In this document: one piece after another, positions 15,146 through 25,136 of the stretch
Layout: every line of letters starts with the position of its first letter
How positions within the stretch are numbered: position 1 is the first letter of the stretch
From: CAZGSN01 sp964371655
GTDB lineage: Bacteria > Desulfobacterota > Binatia > HRBIN30
DNA length: 43,671 bases
NCBI GenBank assembly: GCA_964371655.1
Contig: CAYJOD010000050.1
Span: 1-43,671, forward strand
Direction: 5' to 3'
Notes under the pieces: generated by a model
What the model was told of the DNA's origin: nothing
Database searches by the model: none
What the model saw: only the letters and a program-made list of their open reading frames with translations
Position numbers and translations under genes: made by a program

Positions 15146-15895
15146 CTACGCTCGATTGATAAGGCTCGCGGCTACCGCGGCGCCGAAGCCGTTGTCGATG
15201 TTGACGACCAGCACGCCCGCGGCGCACGAGTTCAGCATCGCCAGCAGGGCGGCGAGGCCCCCGAAGCTGGCGCCGTAGCCAACGCTCGTCGGCACCGCGA
15301 TCACGGGGCGGTCAACGAGCCCGGCGACGACGCTGGGCAGGGCACCCTCCATGCCGGCGACGACGATCAGCACGGCGGCGGCGCGCAACAAGTCTTGGTG
15401 CGCGAACAGACGGTGGATGCCAGAAACACCGACGTCGTGGACGCGCTCGACGCGATTGCCCATGTGCTCGGCGGTGACCGCGGCCTCCTCGGCGACGGCG
15501 CGGTCGGAGGTGCCGGCGGCAACGATGAGCACCGTACCTCGACCCACGATCTTCGCCGGGGTGTGAATGAGGCTTCCGATACGGGCTTGGGCCGAGTAGC
15601 TCAGCGCCGGCAGGGCGCGCTGCACGTGCTCCGCGATCGTCGCATCGAGGCGAGTGATCAAGACGTTGTGCTCGGCGCTGGCAAGACTGCGGGCGATCTC
15701 GATGATCTGCTCGGCGCTCTTTCCGGAGCCGAAGATCACCTCCGGAAACCCGGTGCGAATGGCGCGATGATGATCGACCTTGGCGAAGCCGAGGTCTTCG
15801 AAGGGCAGGGCGCGCAACTGCTCCATGGCGGCATCGGCATCGAGGCGGCCTTCTTGGACCTGCATGAGTAGCTCGCGTAGTCGGATTGGATTCAT
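15146..15895 (-). CDS. larB: nickel pincer cofactor biosynthesis protein LarB
   Basis: LarB carboxylates and hydrolyses nicotinic acid adenine dinucleotide, the first step towards the nickel-pincer cofactor. The protein (about 249 residues) has the family's N-terminal helix and DHHRAIRTGFPEVIFGSGKS segment. The C-terminal AIR-carboxylase-like half contains VPTSVGYGASFGGLAAL and VVNIDNGFGAA. I chose the ATG at 15895 (MNPIRL). An in-frame ATG at 15916 (MGVRRDF) comes from the edge of a repeat element. No larC or larE and no LarA racemase are nearby, so the rest of the pathway would have to be elsewhere. Family assignment is strong. Confidence 0.9.
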   Translation of the reverse strand: MNPIRLRELLMQVQEGRLDADAAMEQLRALPFEDLGFAKVDHHRAIRTGFPEVIFGSGKSAEQIIEIARSLASAEHNVLITRLDATIAEHVQRALPALSYSAQARIGSLIHTPAKIVGRGTVLIVAAGTSDRAVAEEAAVTAEHMGNRVERVHDVGVSGIHRLFAHQDLLRAAAVLIVVAGMEGALPSVVAGLVDRPVIAVPTSVGYGASFGGLAALLAMLNSCAAGVLVVNIDNGFGAAVAASLINRA

Positions 15896-15905
15896 AAAGT
15901 CGCGC

Positions 15906-16228
15906 CTAACCCCCATTCCTTACCAAGTTCACCACAGAGACCTATCGCGGGGCTTCGCCCGCAACCCAACCTGAAGATCTGTACTACTTTTGACGTTCAG
16001 AATCTTGCTGTTGTCCGATACCGCTTGCCCGGAATCTTCTCGCGGCAGCAAGATTCTGAACGTCAGTAGTACAGAGGACACCGAGAAAATCATGATCTGA
16101 AGACGGATGGGACATCCTCATGCTCAGGACACCCTGCAAGAGCACGACGACGTGGACTCCATAATCTTTCTTTGGGTCAGCAGGTATTTCTGACTTCCTC
16201 TGTGCTCTCTGTGCCTCTGTGGTGAAAG
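15906..16228. repeat. CACAGAG element, copy 1, interrupted by a palindromic insertion
   Basis: Both ends and the core match the copies at 17265 and 31515. The left edge is CTAACCCCCATTCC plus TTCACCACAGAG. The core contains CATGATCTGAAGA and ACACCCTGCAAGA. The right edge is CTCTGTGCCTCTGTGGTGAA. Between the left array and the core about 135 bp are inserted, including the palindrome at 15981-16072. It fills the larB-thiL gap, and I see no gene in it. Confidence 0.8.
15981..16072. repeat. 92-bp palindromic element (GTACTAC...GTAGTAC)
   Basis: The left arm (15981-16010) reads GTACTAC, then TTTTGACGTTCAGAATC, then TTGCTG. The right arm (16046-16072) is its reverse complement apart from three extra T residues on the left. 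The 35-bp loop is unique. It sits inside CACAGAG copy 1. A single arm-like fragment (CAAGATTTTGAAGG...TTAGTAGT) is at about 41800-41820. Confidence 0.8.
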
Positions 16229-16246
16229 ATCCGAGCTGCCGATTCC

Positions 16247-17275
16247 TCAACGACGGAAATGATCGAAGCCGGCACCGTCAAGATGCACCTCGCGGCCGTC
16301 TTCGCGCAAGAGGCGAACAGCTTTGCCGCGCGGGAGGCTGACGATCTTGCCAATGCGGGTGATGGGGCAGCCGAGATCGAAGCCGACGCGCTCCAAGGCG
16401 CGGCTGCGCGCGGCTGGAACCGTGAACAGGAGCTCGTAGTCTTCACCTCCGCTCAAGGCGAAGCGGTGCTCGCCGGCGACCTGCCGCGAGCACGGAACGC
16501 GGTCGACATTAATTTCGGCGCCGCATCCACTCTGTTCACAGAGATGGGCCAAGTCCTGTACGAGCCCATCGCTGATATCGATCATGGCCGAGGCGAGGCC
16601 GGATTGTGCCAGGGTGCGGCCGGCGCCGACGCGCGGAATGGGTTCGACAAAACGCCGTAGCGCCGTCGCTGGGCGGCGGCCGCGCTTGCCCTTGGAGAGC
16701 CAGTGCAGAGCGAAGGCCGCGTCTCCCAAGCGCCCGGTGACGTAGATGGCATCACCGGCCTTGGCGCCGCACCGCCGGACGATGCGCGTGGGAGCTGTGC
16801 CGACGAGGGCGATGGTGATCGACAACAGCGGCGAACGGGTGAGGTTGCCGCCGATGACGTCGGCTCCAAAGTCGGCCGCCGCCGCCACGATCCCGGCTTC
16901 GACGCGCTCGAGGAAAATGACGGGAAGCCGCGGCGGCGCGCCAATGGCGACCAAGGCATGACGTGGTTGCCCACCCATGGCGGCGATGTCGCTGGCGTTG
17001 ATCAGAAAACTCTTGCGGCCGAGTTGGTAGGGCGTCAGCCACGGACGCTTGAAGTGTGTCCCTTCGACGAGGGCGTCGATGGTCAAGAGCCAAGGCACGC
17101 GACCGCCGCGAATGGCGGCGCAGTCGTCGCCGGGTCCGACGAGAACATCGGATCCGGACGTTAAATCTGGAAGTATTTTGGCGAGAAACCCGAACTCGCC
17201 GAGGGCTGCGAGAGTGCGAGCGGCGCCGCCTTTGGTTTGGTTGCGAGGATCGTCGCTACGGACTCTAGCCCCCAT
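16247..17275 (-). CDS. thiL: thiamine-monophosphate kinase
   Basis: ThiL phosphorylates thiamine monophosphate with ATP to make thiamine diphosphate. The 342 residues show the AIR-synthase-like fold: VGPGDDCAAI (Asp50 and Asp51, metal and ATP binding), LLTIDALVEGTHF, NASDIAAMGG, MIDISDGLVQDLAHL and the C-terminal SGGEDYELLFTVP motif. The only usable start in frame is the ATG at 17275, which lies inside the edge of the CACAGAG element at 17265-17458. The first 20 residues (MGARVRSDDP...) are longer than in typical ThiL. No other thi gene is nearby. Function is secure; the exact N terminus is less so. Confidence 0.92.
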   Translation of the reverse strand: MGARVRSDDPRNQTKGGAARTLAALGEFGFLAKILPDLTSGSDVLVGPGDDCAAIRGGRVPWLLTIDALVEGTHFKRPWLTPYQLGRKSFLINASDIAAMGGQPRHALVAIGAPPRLPVIFLERVEAGIVAAAADFGADVIGGNLTRSPLLSITIALVGTAPTRIVRRCGAKAGDAIYVTGRLGDAAFALHWLSKGKRGRRPATALRRFVEPIPRVGAGRTLAQSGLASAMIDISDGLVQDLAHLCEQSGCGAEINVDRVPCSRQVAGEHRFALSGGEDYELLFTVPAARSRALERVGFDLGCPITRIGKIVSLPRGKAVRLLREDGREVHLDGAGFDHFRR

Positions 17276-17458
17276 TTTTCACCGAGTTAACCACGGAGAC
17301 GCAGAGGACACAGAGAAAACCATGATCTGAAGAAAGATGGGAGATGATCTTCCCGAAGACACCCTGCAAGATCATGGAGGCTTGGATTCCTCGATCTTCC
17401 TTTGGACCAGTAAATGTCTCTGACTTCCTCGGTGCTCTCTGTGCCTCTGTGATGAGAA
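17265..17458. repeat. CACAGAG element, copy 2
   Basis: An intact copy of about 190 bp: edge CTAGCCCCCATTTTTCACCGAG, array CCACGGAGACGCAGAGGACA, core CATGATCTGAAGA...ACACCCTGCAAGATCATG, and closing array CTCTCTGTGCCTCTGTGATG. The thiL ATG lies within its left edge. It fills the gap between thiL and the LpoA-like gene. Confidence 0.85.
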
Positions 17459-17489
17459 GACCGGGTGCAACCCCACTCAGCAATCCGCT

Positions 17490-19385
17490 TCAGTTACCGA
17501 CCTCTTGCAGCTTGCCGTCGAAGACGCGCAGCAGGAACAGATGGCGTTCAAAGCCCGAAGGCGTCGCCGTCAGCTCTCCAGCGGCACCATCGATGGGCCC
17601 TGGGTAGCGCAGCTCCTGATGGATGTCGGCACGGGTCAGAGCTCCCGATTCGAGGACGCGACGTGCCACCAGCGCTGCGTCGTACGCCTCTGCCTCCTGG
17701 GTTCCCGGCGCGGTGCCAAAGGCCTTTGTGAAGCGAGCGACGAATTCCTGCGTGCCTTGCCGGTCGCTGTCGGGAAAGAAAGTGTCGGCGAACAGAACCC
17801 CGCTGATGTTCTCGCCGCCGTCTTCGCGTTGCACAGCCAGTCCTTCCCAACCGTGGATTCCGAGCAAGGTGACATCGGGCATCTCGCGTTGCATGAAGCG
17901 CGCAAAGCCTTCGGCGGCGGCGACGTCGTCAGGTAAGAAGATGCCTTGCACGTGCTTTTCGTCGCGCCACTTCATGAGTGAGCCAATGGCCACGGCCCGG
18001 GTCGCGGGCGAGTAGCCTTGACTACCGACGACGGTTCCGCCGCGACGTTCGACCTCCTGGCGCAGAGTCACCAGCAATTGTTTGCCGGCGATACCCTCGG
18101 GATAAAGGATGCCGAGGTTGCGGATGCGGCCGCGTCCCATGGCATAGTCGAGGAGCGTGCCGAGCATCTTGGACCGCGTCATACCCACCTGCATGGCGTA
18201 CTCGCCCGAGAGGCCGTCCTGCTGCGACAACAGCAGCAGCGGCAGATGGGCGCGCTCGGCGGCCGGGGCGACGCGCTCGGCGTCATCGCCGCGCACGGGG
18301 CCGATGACGACTTTGACCGTGGGATCGGCGGCGAACTGGCTGAGCATGCTGAGTGCGGTTGTCGGATCGCTACCGGTGTCGCGGACGACGATGTGCTCGC
18401 TTCCGGGTCCAAACACCAGACGAATGCCGCGCAACGCTCTCTCGCCGGCGTCGCGGCCGTCGCCGGACAACGGCAGCAGGACGCCGATCTTGCCGCGGAT
18501 CGGCTTTTGGTCGGCACCCAAGACGGCGACCCCCTCGGGCTCAACGGCTGCGGCGGATTCCGTTGTTTCTTTCGCAGGGGCTTCAGCTGCCACGGGGGGT
18601 TCGAGGATGGGAGGCAAGATGGCGGGGACGCGGGCGCGGTCCGCGGCCTGTCGTGGAGTCAGCCGAGTCGCTGGCGCCAGGGCCGCTGCCACGGCGGCGG
18701 CCTCTTCCCTTTCCATCTCCTTGGTGGCGGCGTCGGTTTCCGCGGGTGCCGTGATCGCAGGTTCTTCTGCGTCGGGGTGCGTTGCGGCGACGCGTCCTCC
18801 CGCATTGGGCAGCGGTTCATCGATTGCCGGTCGCGGGCGGTGCTCGGTGCTGCGATCGATGAGGTCGCGCACCTCGTCGTGGGTCACGCTGCGGCTGCAT
18901 TCCGCGAGCTGCTGGCGCGGCATCTCACGCGCCAGCTGGACGATGCGCTGGCTGAGCTTCTCGCGATCGCCCTGATTTCCCATCCCCCAGGCGGAGTCCC
19001 ACGACTGTACCGCTAGCACCGATTTCCCCAGCTCTCGTTGCGCGTCGCCGCGCAACGCTTCCGCCTGCACCCACCTCGCGGCTGGGTACTGGGTCTCCAG
19101 CTCTGTAAGCGTGTTGAGCGTGTTGCGATGGCGGCCGAGGCGATACTCGGCGAGGGCGGTCTTGTAGTAAACGCGCGCGGAGTACTCGCCACGGGCTTGA
19201 TCGAGGTAGTTGCGGTATTCGCCGATCGCGGTTTCGTAGTCCCCATCTTGGAACGCGAGATCGCCGCGGCGAACCGATGCCGGGGGTTCGAACGGAGCTG
19301 TCACCTTCGCGGTGCAGCCGGCCAGGGTTAGTCCGAGCAGGCCCGCGATGAGCGCAGGGGGCAACAAGCGTCGCATGTCAGCCAT
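17490..19385 (-). CDS. LpoA-like lipoprotein: TPR plus periplasmic-binding (Peripla_BP_6) domain
   Basis: A 631-residue lipoprotein. The signal sequence ends in the lipobox LAGC (Cys24). Residues about 35-160 hold TPR-like helices (YETAIGEYRNYLDQARGEYS, TLTELETQYPAARW). About 180-300 is Ala/Glu/Pro-rich and probably extended. From about residue 300 a type-1 periplasmic-binding fold begins with IGVLLPLSGDGRDAGERALRG, the hallmark of COG3107/LpoA and branched-chain binding proteins. LpoA activates penicillin-binding protein 1A from the outer membrane in gammaproteobacteria; whether this protein does so is inference. Its ATG overlaps the dnaJ stop (TGATG), so it is translated from the chaperone transcript. 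The overlap makes 19385 the likely start, with 19376 as alternative. Confidence 0.82.
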   Translation of the reverse strand: MADMRRLLPPALIAGLLGLTLAGCTAKVTAPFEPPASVRRGDLAFQDGDYETAIGEYRNYLDQARGEYSARVYYKTALAEYRLGRHRNTLNTLTELETQYPAARWVQAEALRGDAQRELGKSVLAVQSWDSAWGMGNQGDREKLSQRIVQLAREMPRQQLAECSRSVTHDEVRDLIDRSTEHRPRPAIDEPLPNAGGRVAATHPDAEEPAITAPAETDAATKEMEREEAAAVAAALAPATRLTPRQAADRARVPAILPPILEPPVAAEAPAKETTESAAAVEPEGVAVLGADQKPIRGKIGVLLPLSGDGRDAGERALRGIRLVFGPGSEHIVVRDTGSDPTTALSMLSQFAADPTVKVVIGPVRGDDAERVAPAAERAHLPLLLLSQQDGLSGEYAMQVGMTRSKMLGTLLDYAMGRGRIRNLGILYPEGIAGKQLLVTLRQEVERRGGTVVGSQGYSPATRAVAIGSLMKWRDEKHVQGIFLPDDVAAAEGFARFMQREMPDVTLLGIHGWEGLAVQREDGGENISGVLFADTFFPDSDRQGTQEFVARFTKAFGTAPGTQEAEAYDAALVARRVLESGALTRADIHQELRYPGPIDGAAGELTATPSGFERHLFLLRVFDGKLQEVGN

Positions 19386-20503
19386 CAGCCGAACATCTCC
19401 TTTACCTTGTCGAAGAAACCTTTGGACAACGGGTTTACCTCTTCCCCCCCGCTTCGTGCAAACTCTTCTAGGATCTCGCGTTGCTGGGTCGACAGGCGCT
19501 TCGGTACCTCGACCAGGACGCGTACCAGCTGATCGCCGCGGCGCAGGCCACGCAGATCCGGGGCCCCCTTACCGCGTAGATGGAAGACGTGGCCGGACTG
19601 CGTGCCTGCCGGCACTTTCATCTTCACCTTACCCTCGAGGGTGGGCACCTCGATCTCAGCGCCCAGAGCTGCCTGCGTGAAGCGAATCGGGACCTCGCAG
19701 AGAATCGACTGGTCTTGTCGCGTGAACAGAGGATGTTCCGCTACTCGAATAACGACATAGAGATCCCCGGAGCGGCCGCCGTTGACACCGGCTTCGCCTT
19801 CGTTTCGCAACTTCAGTCGCGAGCCGTTATCGACTCCGGCGGGGATCTTGATGCTCAGGGATTGTTGCGTTTGCTGTACGCCACGCCCGCCACAGGCGCG
19901 GCAGGCCTCGCGAACGATCGTGCCTTGACCGCCGCATTGTCCGCAGGTCTTGGCGATCGTGAAGAATCCTTGCTGGAATCGCACCTGGCCGCTGCCGCGG
20001 CAGGCGGTACAGGTTTCGCGCTCCGCGCCGTCCTTGGTCCCGCGTCCCGCGCAGGGCGTACAGGCGACCAGACGTGGAACGTTGATCACCTTCTCGGCGC
20101 CCATGACGGCTTCCTCGAATTTGATCTCGAGGTCGTAGCGCAGATCGTTGCCGTGGCGGGCGCGGCTGCGTCCGCCACGGCCGCGGCCGCTGCCGAAGAT
20201 GTCGCCGAAGATGTCGCCGAAAATATCTTCGAAGCCAGTACCGGAGAAATCGAAGCCGCCGAAGCCACCTCCCTGTTCAAAGGCGGCGTGACCGAAACGG
20301 TCGTACTGGGCGCGGCGTTCGCCATCGCTCAGTACCTGATAGGCTTCCGATGCTTCTTTGAATCTTTCCTCGGCTGCTTTGTCGTCCGGGTTGCGATCCG
20401 GGTGGTGGCTCATCGCCAGCTTGCGATAGGCCTTCTTGATCTCATCTTCGTCGGCGCTGCGGCTGACGCCGAGGACCTCGTAGTAGTCGCGTTTGTGCGC
20501 CAT
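19385..20503 (-). CDS. dnaJ: chaperone DnaJ
   Basis: A 372-residue Hsp40 co-chaperone that delivers substrates to DnaK and stimulates its ATPase. The J domain includes the HPD motif (SHHPDRNPD, about residues 33-41). It is followed by a Gly/Phe-rich stretch with FGGFDFSGTG and then by four zinc-finger repeats: CTPCAGRG, CTACRGSG, CGQCGGQG and CRACGGRG. The C-terminal substrate-binding domains end with VKEMFG. It follows dnaK after 237 bp that contain a hairpin terminator and a repeat array, so it may be transcribed separately or by readthrough. The gene ends in a one-base overlap with the LpoA-like gene. Type I DnaJ; assignment certain. Confidence 0.97.
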   Translation of the reverse strand: MAHKRDYYEVLGVSRSADEDEIKKAYRKLAMSHHPDRNPDDKAAEERFKEASEAYQVLSDGERRAQYDRFGHAAFEQGGGFGGFDFSGTGFEDIFGDIFGDIFGSGRGRGGRSRARHGNDLRYDLEIKFEEAVMGAEKVINVPRLVACTPCAGRGTKDGAERETCTACRGSGQVRFQQGFFTIAKTCGQCGGQGTIVREACRACGGRGVQQTQQSLSIKIPAGVDNGSRLKLRNEGEAGVNGGRSGDLYVVIRVAEHPLFTRQDQSILCEVPIRFTQAALGAEIEVPTLEGKVKMKVPAGTQSGHVFHLRGKGAPDLRGLRRGDQLVRVLVEVPKRLSTQQREILEEFARSGGEEVNPLSKGFFDKVKEMFG

Positions 20504-20554
20504 GGGTCGAACCTAGCTCGCTGCGCTCGCAAACTTGGTGGGGGCAAAGGAATC

Positions 20555-20636
20555 GAGGGGCAGAGGGGCAGAGGGAAGAGATCCTGAAGGCCCGTCTTCC
20601 CTTTGCCCCTGAGCCCTTCGGCCCTCGGTCCCTTTG
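20555..20636. repeat. inverted short-period array (GAGGGGCA)
   Basis: The left arm has GAGGGGCA, GAGGGGCA and GAGGGAAG at 8-bp period (20555-20578). The right arm is a looser complementary series (CTTCCCT, TTGCCCC, TGAGCCC, TTCGGCC). It lies just upstream of dnaJ, within the gap to dnaK. Confidence 0.6.
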
Positions 20637-20676
20637 TACGGTTTCCGAGACATGGCGTTAAAGGCGCGCGCACAAT

Positions 20677-20715
20677 ACAAAAGCCCTCACCCGCAGTCGA
20701 GGGGAGGGCTTTTGT
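20677..20715 (-). terminator. rho-independent terminator after dnaK
   Basis: A 12-bp stem, ACAAAAGCCCTC with GAGGGCTTTTGT, begins 26 bases after the dnaK stop. On the minus strand the descending arm ends in CTTTTGT. The loop is about 15 bases. The stem is nearly symmetrical, so it would also work on the plus strand, but no plus-strand gene approaches it. Confidence 0.7.
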
Positions 20716-20740
20716 GGGGCGAGATTGGACGCGAGTCGGT

Positions 20741-22651
<1,911 letters not shown>

Positions 22652-22713
22652 TCTGTTCGTCTCCTTAGTGCCTTTAGTTCGCTGCGAGGCGTGCCGTTTG
22701 GCGTGTGGGTCGG

Positions 22714-23325
22714 TTAATCACGCTTCCTTTCACTTTCAACGGTAGCGTCGGATTTTCGCCCACAAACTGAAACCATTGCCGGGCGCAGCAGTCGGTCGTG
22801 CAGCAGATATCCGCATTGGTGCTGGGCGACGACCTGATTTGGTTCGTGATCGGGAGAATCCACCCGGGCGATCGCTTCGTGGCGCGCGGGATCGAATTGG
22901 GCGCTGACGGCGTCGATGCGTTTGGCGCCGTGACGTTCGAGGACATCGAGCAGCGTCTTGAGGACGAGCTTCACGCCCTCGACGACCGAGGTATCAGCAG
23001 CTTCCGCATGATTGATGGCGCGCTCGAGATTGTCGACGACCACCACCAGGTCGCGCACCAGGGGCTCGGTCGCGAAGCGTAGGGAGTCCGCCTTCTCTCG
23101 CTGCATGCGGCGTTTGAAGTTCTGCAGCTCGGCGCACTCACGAGTGTAGAGGTCTTGGTACTTGTGCGCTTCACTGGTTTGATGATCGAGCTGCTCGCGC
23201 AGGACTTCCAACTGGCCCTCGATGGGGAGCTCGAGACTGGTCTCGTTAGCTACAGGATCGGCGCCGTTGGCGGGCTTGGTTGCCGCTTCTGCGGGCTTCG
23301 GCGCGTTGTCGTGTCGTTGACTCAT
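22714..23325 (-). CDS. grpE: nucleotide exchange factor GrpE
   Basis: A 203-residue GrpE, which releases ADP from DnaK. The N-terminal part is acidic and disordered. A long coiled coil (about residues 45-95, QLEVLREQLDHQTSEAHKYQ onwards) leads into the conserved head: ELQNFKRRMQREK, LVRDLVVVVDNLERAI and FDPARHEAIARV. The C terminus (VCGRKSDATVESERKRD) is slightly unusual but keeps the family's beta-wing ending. The ATG at 23325 is chosen over an in-frame TTG at 23337 because GAGGAA lies five bases upstream of the ATG. First gene of the chaperone operon and divergent from recO. A sigma-70-type promoter is predicted upstream. Confidence 0.93.
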   Translation of the reverse strand: MSQRHDNAPKPAEAATKPANGADPVANETSLELPIEGQLEVLREQLDHQTSEAHKYQDLYTRECAELQNFKRRMQREKADSLRFATEPLVRDLVVVVDNLERAINHAEAADTSVVEGVKLVLKTLLDVLERHGAKRIDAVSAQFDPARHEAIARVDSPDHEPNQVVAQHQCGYLLHDRLLRPAMVSVCGRKSDATVESERKRD

Positions 23326-23370
23326 TCGATTCCTCAAACTGCTGCAATTTTCGGGATTTAAAGCCGGCGG

Positions 23371-23399
23371 AAGCTAAGGTCAGGCTCACCCCTTGTCAA
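23371..23399 (-). promoter_or_regulatory. putative sigma-70-type promoter for grpE-dnaK-dnaJ
   Basis: On the minus strand a perfect -35 box TTGACA (23399-23394) is followed after exactly 17 bases by TAGCTT (23376-23371), matching the -10 consensus at the key first, second and last bases. It ends about 45 bases upstream of the grpE ATG. I saw neither a CIRCE inverted repeat nor a sigma-32-type CCCCAT box here. Confidence 0.45.
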
Positions 23400-23429
23400 C
23401 CCGACGAGGCGGTGGTTTCTTCGCCGCGG

Positions 23430-24182
23430 ATGGGTCCTTCCCATAGCAGCGAGGCGATCATTCTGCGCACCCGCCCTTACGGCGAGTCGGACAAGATCGT
23501 TACGTTTCTGAGCCTCGACTTCGGCAAGCTCACGGGAATTGCGAAAGGCGCAAGGAACTCGCGGCGTCGCTTCGCCAATTGTCTCGACCCGCTGACGGTG
23601 GTGCGCGTGCACTTTCGCACCCGTTTGGGAGCAACGCTGGCGTTCATGGAGAGCTGCGATTTGCTCGTGCCGCCTAGCGCCCTCGCCGAGCCCGGCAAGC
23701 TCGCCTATGGGAGCTATCTGCTGGAGCTCGTCGATCAACTCACCGACGAGGAACACCCGGTCCCGGAGATCTTTCATTTGCTCAAGGATGCGCTCCACGA
23801 GCTCGGCGCCGGCCCGGCGACAGCCGCATTCCTGAGGGTGTTTGAGCTGCAGCTGCTGCGCCACTCCGGATATGATCCGCAGCTGACGACCTGCTCGCGT
23901 TGCCAACGCTCCCTCGTCGGCGACCAGCGTACCTACTACGACCCGATGCAGGCCAGTTTCGTATGCGGCGCGTGTCGCCGCGGCAGTGAGAGTTTGATCG
24001 AGTTTTCCGGGGATACCCTGGCGTCGCTGTCGGAGCTGAAAGGGCTCTCGCTTCAGCAGACGCGCGGCAAGCGCTTGCGCTCGCCGGTGGCCGGCGAGGC
24101 CGCACAGTTGCTCGGCTACCTGCTAGCGCCGCACCTGCCGCGACCGCTGCGTTCGCTGAAGCTGATCGCGGCGCTTGGCTAG
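23430..24182 (+). CDS. recO: DNA repair protein RecO
   Basis: A 250-residue RecO, which helps RecR and RecF load RecA onto SSB-coated single strands. It begins with an OB-fold (EAIILRTRPYGESDKIVTFL) containing the conserved GESD, followed by the GARNSRRRFANCLDP basic segment. A helical domain follows, with a four-Cys zinc knuckle (CSRC ... CGAC). The open frame continues upstream to 23280, but that part crosses the grpE region and has no family similarity, so the ATG at 23430 is used. No strong ribosome binding site is seen. Divergent from grpE, with about 100 bases between. Assignment is solid. Confidence 0.93.
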   Translation: MGPSHSSEAIILRTRPYGESDKIVTFLSLDFGKLTGIAKGARNSRRRFANCLDPLTVVRVHFRTRLGATLAFMESCDLLVPPSALAEPGKLAYGSYLLELVDQLTDEEHPVPEIFHLLKDALHELGAGPATAAFLRVFELQLLRHSGYDPQLTTCSRCQRSLVGDQRTYYDPMQASFVCGACRRGSESLIEFSGDTLASLSELKGLSLQQTRGKRLRSPVAGEAAQLLGYLLAPHLPRPLRSLKLIAALG

Positions 24183-24338
24183 CGTGCGTCTCGCACCACG
24201 AGCGTAGCGACGTAGGGAGTCCGGGGCCGCTTTGGAAAGCGCAATCGACCGCTCGCGTTGCTACGGTCTTCTTGGCTAGAACATAGGCTGAGTCGCAAGG
24301 CCTGGCTGCGCCACTCCAAGACGTAAAGGGAGACAGAC

Positions 24339-25127
24339 ATGATACTCGATCGATTTCGGCTGGACGGCAAAGTGGCGATTGTAACCGGCGCCGGCCGCGG
24401 CATTGGGGCCGGCATCGCCAAGGCGTTTGCGGAGGTGGGAGCCCACGTGGTGTGCGCGGCGCGCACGCAGGAGCAGATCGACGTCACTGCGGCGGAAGTG
24501 CGCAGCTTCGGACGCAAGGGCATCGCCGTGGCCTGCGACGTGAACGAGCGCGCCGATCTCGATCGTGTCGTCGAAACCACAATGAAGGAGCTTGGTCGCA
24601 TCGACATCATCGTCAATAACGCCGGTGGTACGGCGCCGAGCGAGGCGCTCTATACCAGCGAGCAAGCATTCGAAGAGGCGTTTCACTTCAATGTGGCGAC
24701 GGCGTTCGTGCTGACCCGCCTCAGCGTTCCACACATGCTGAAGACGGGCGGTGGTGCGGTCTTGAACATCTCCTCGAGCGCCGGCCGCTTCCCGATTCCG
24801 GGCTTCCTCGCCTATGGCACGGCGAAGGCCGCGCTGGCGTTCATGAGCCGCATCTTGGGACACGAGTTCGCACCGAAGGTGCGCGTGAATGCCATCGCCG
24901 TCGGTGCGGTCGAGACCAGCGCCCTGGCGCCATTCCTCGATGAGGACCTGCGCGGCAAGATGTCGGCACTCACACCGATGCGGCGCATCGGTACGGTTGA
25001 GGACATCGCCCTCGCCGCGGTCTACCTGGCTTCGCCGGCGGCGAGCTGGGTGACCGGGAAGGTGTTCGAGATCGACGGCGGCAGCGAGACCTCGAACTGG
25101 CCGTTTGAAGGGCCCAGCCTTCCCTGA
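24339..25127 (+). CDS. SDR family oxidoreductase
   Basis: A 262-residue classical short-chain dehydrogenase/reductase. The nucleotide-binding motif is TGAGRGIG (residues 16-23). NNAGG comes near 95, and the catalytic set is Ser in NISSSAGR with Tyr-x-x-x-Lys in YGTAK near 156-160. The Ala-Arg after the second strand (CAARTQ) favours NADP(H). The C terminus carries the usual ASWVTGKVFEIDGG motif. GGGAG lies five bases ahead of the ATG. It converges on an acyl-CoA synthetase gene. FabG-like steroid, fatty-acid or xenobiotic hydroxyl oxidation is possible, but the substrate is not determinable here. Confidence 0.92.
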   Translation: MILDRFRLDGKVAIVTGAGRGIGAGIAKAFAEVGAHVVCAARTQEQIDVTAAEVRSFGRKGIAVACDVNERADLDRVVETTMKELGRIDIIVNNAGGTAPSEALYTSEQAFEEAFHFNVATAFVLTRLSVPHMLKTGGGAVLNISSSAGRFPIPGFLAYGTAKAALAFMSRILGHEFAPKVRVNAIAVGAVETSALAPFLDEDLRGKMSALTPMRRIGTVEDIALAAVYLASPAASWVTGKVFEIDGGSETSNWPFEGPSLP

Positions 25128-25136
25128 CGGCTTGCC

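Noticed and set aside
15984..16250. Open frame on the minus strand giving a TTEAQRAQRK-type peptide
   Set aside because: It is the translation of the CACAGAG repeat copy and has no coding support.
19580..20587. Long plus-strand frame opposite dnaJ
   Set aside because: It is an antisense shadow of an unmistakable dnaJ, created by high GC content; the product has no domain.
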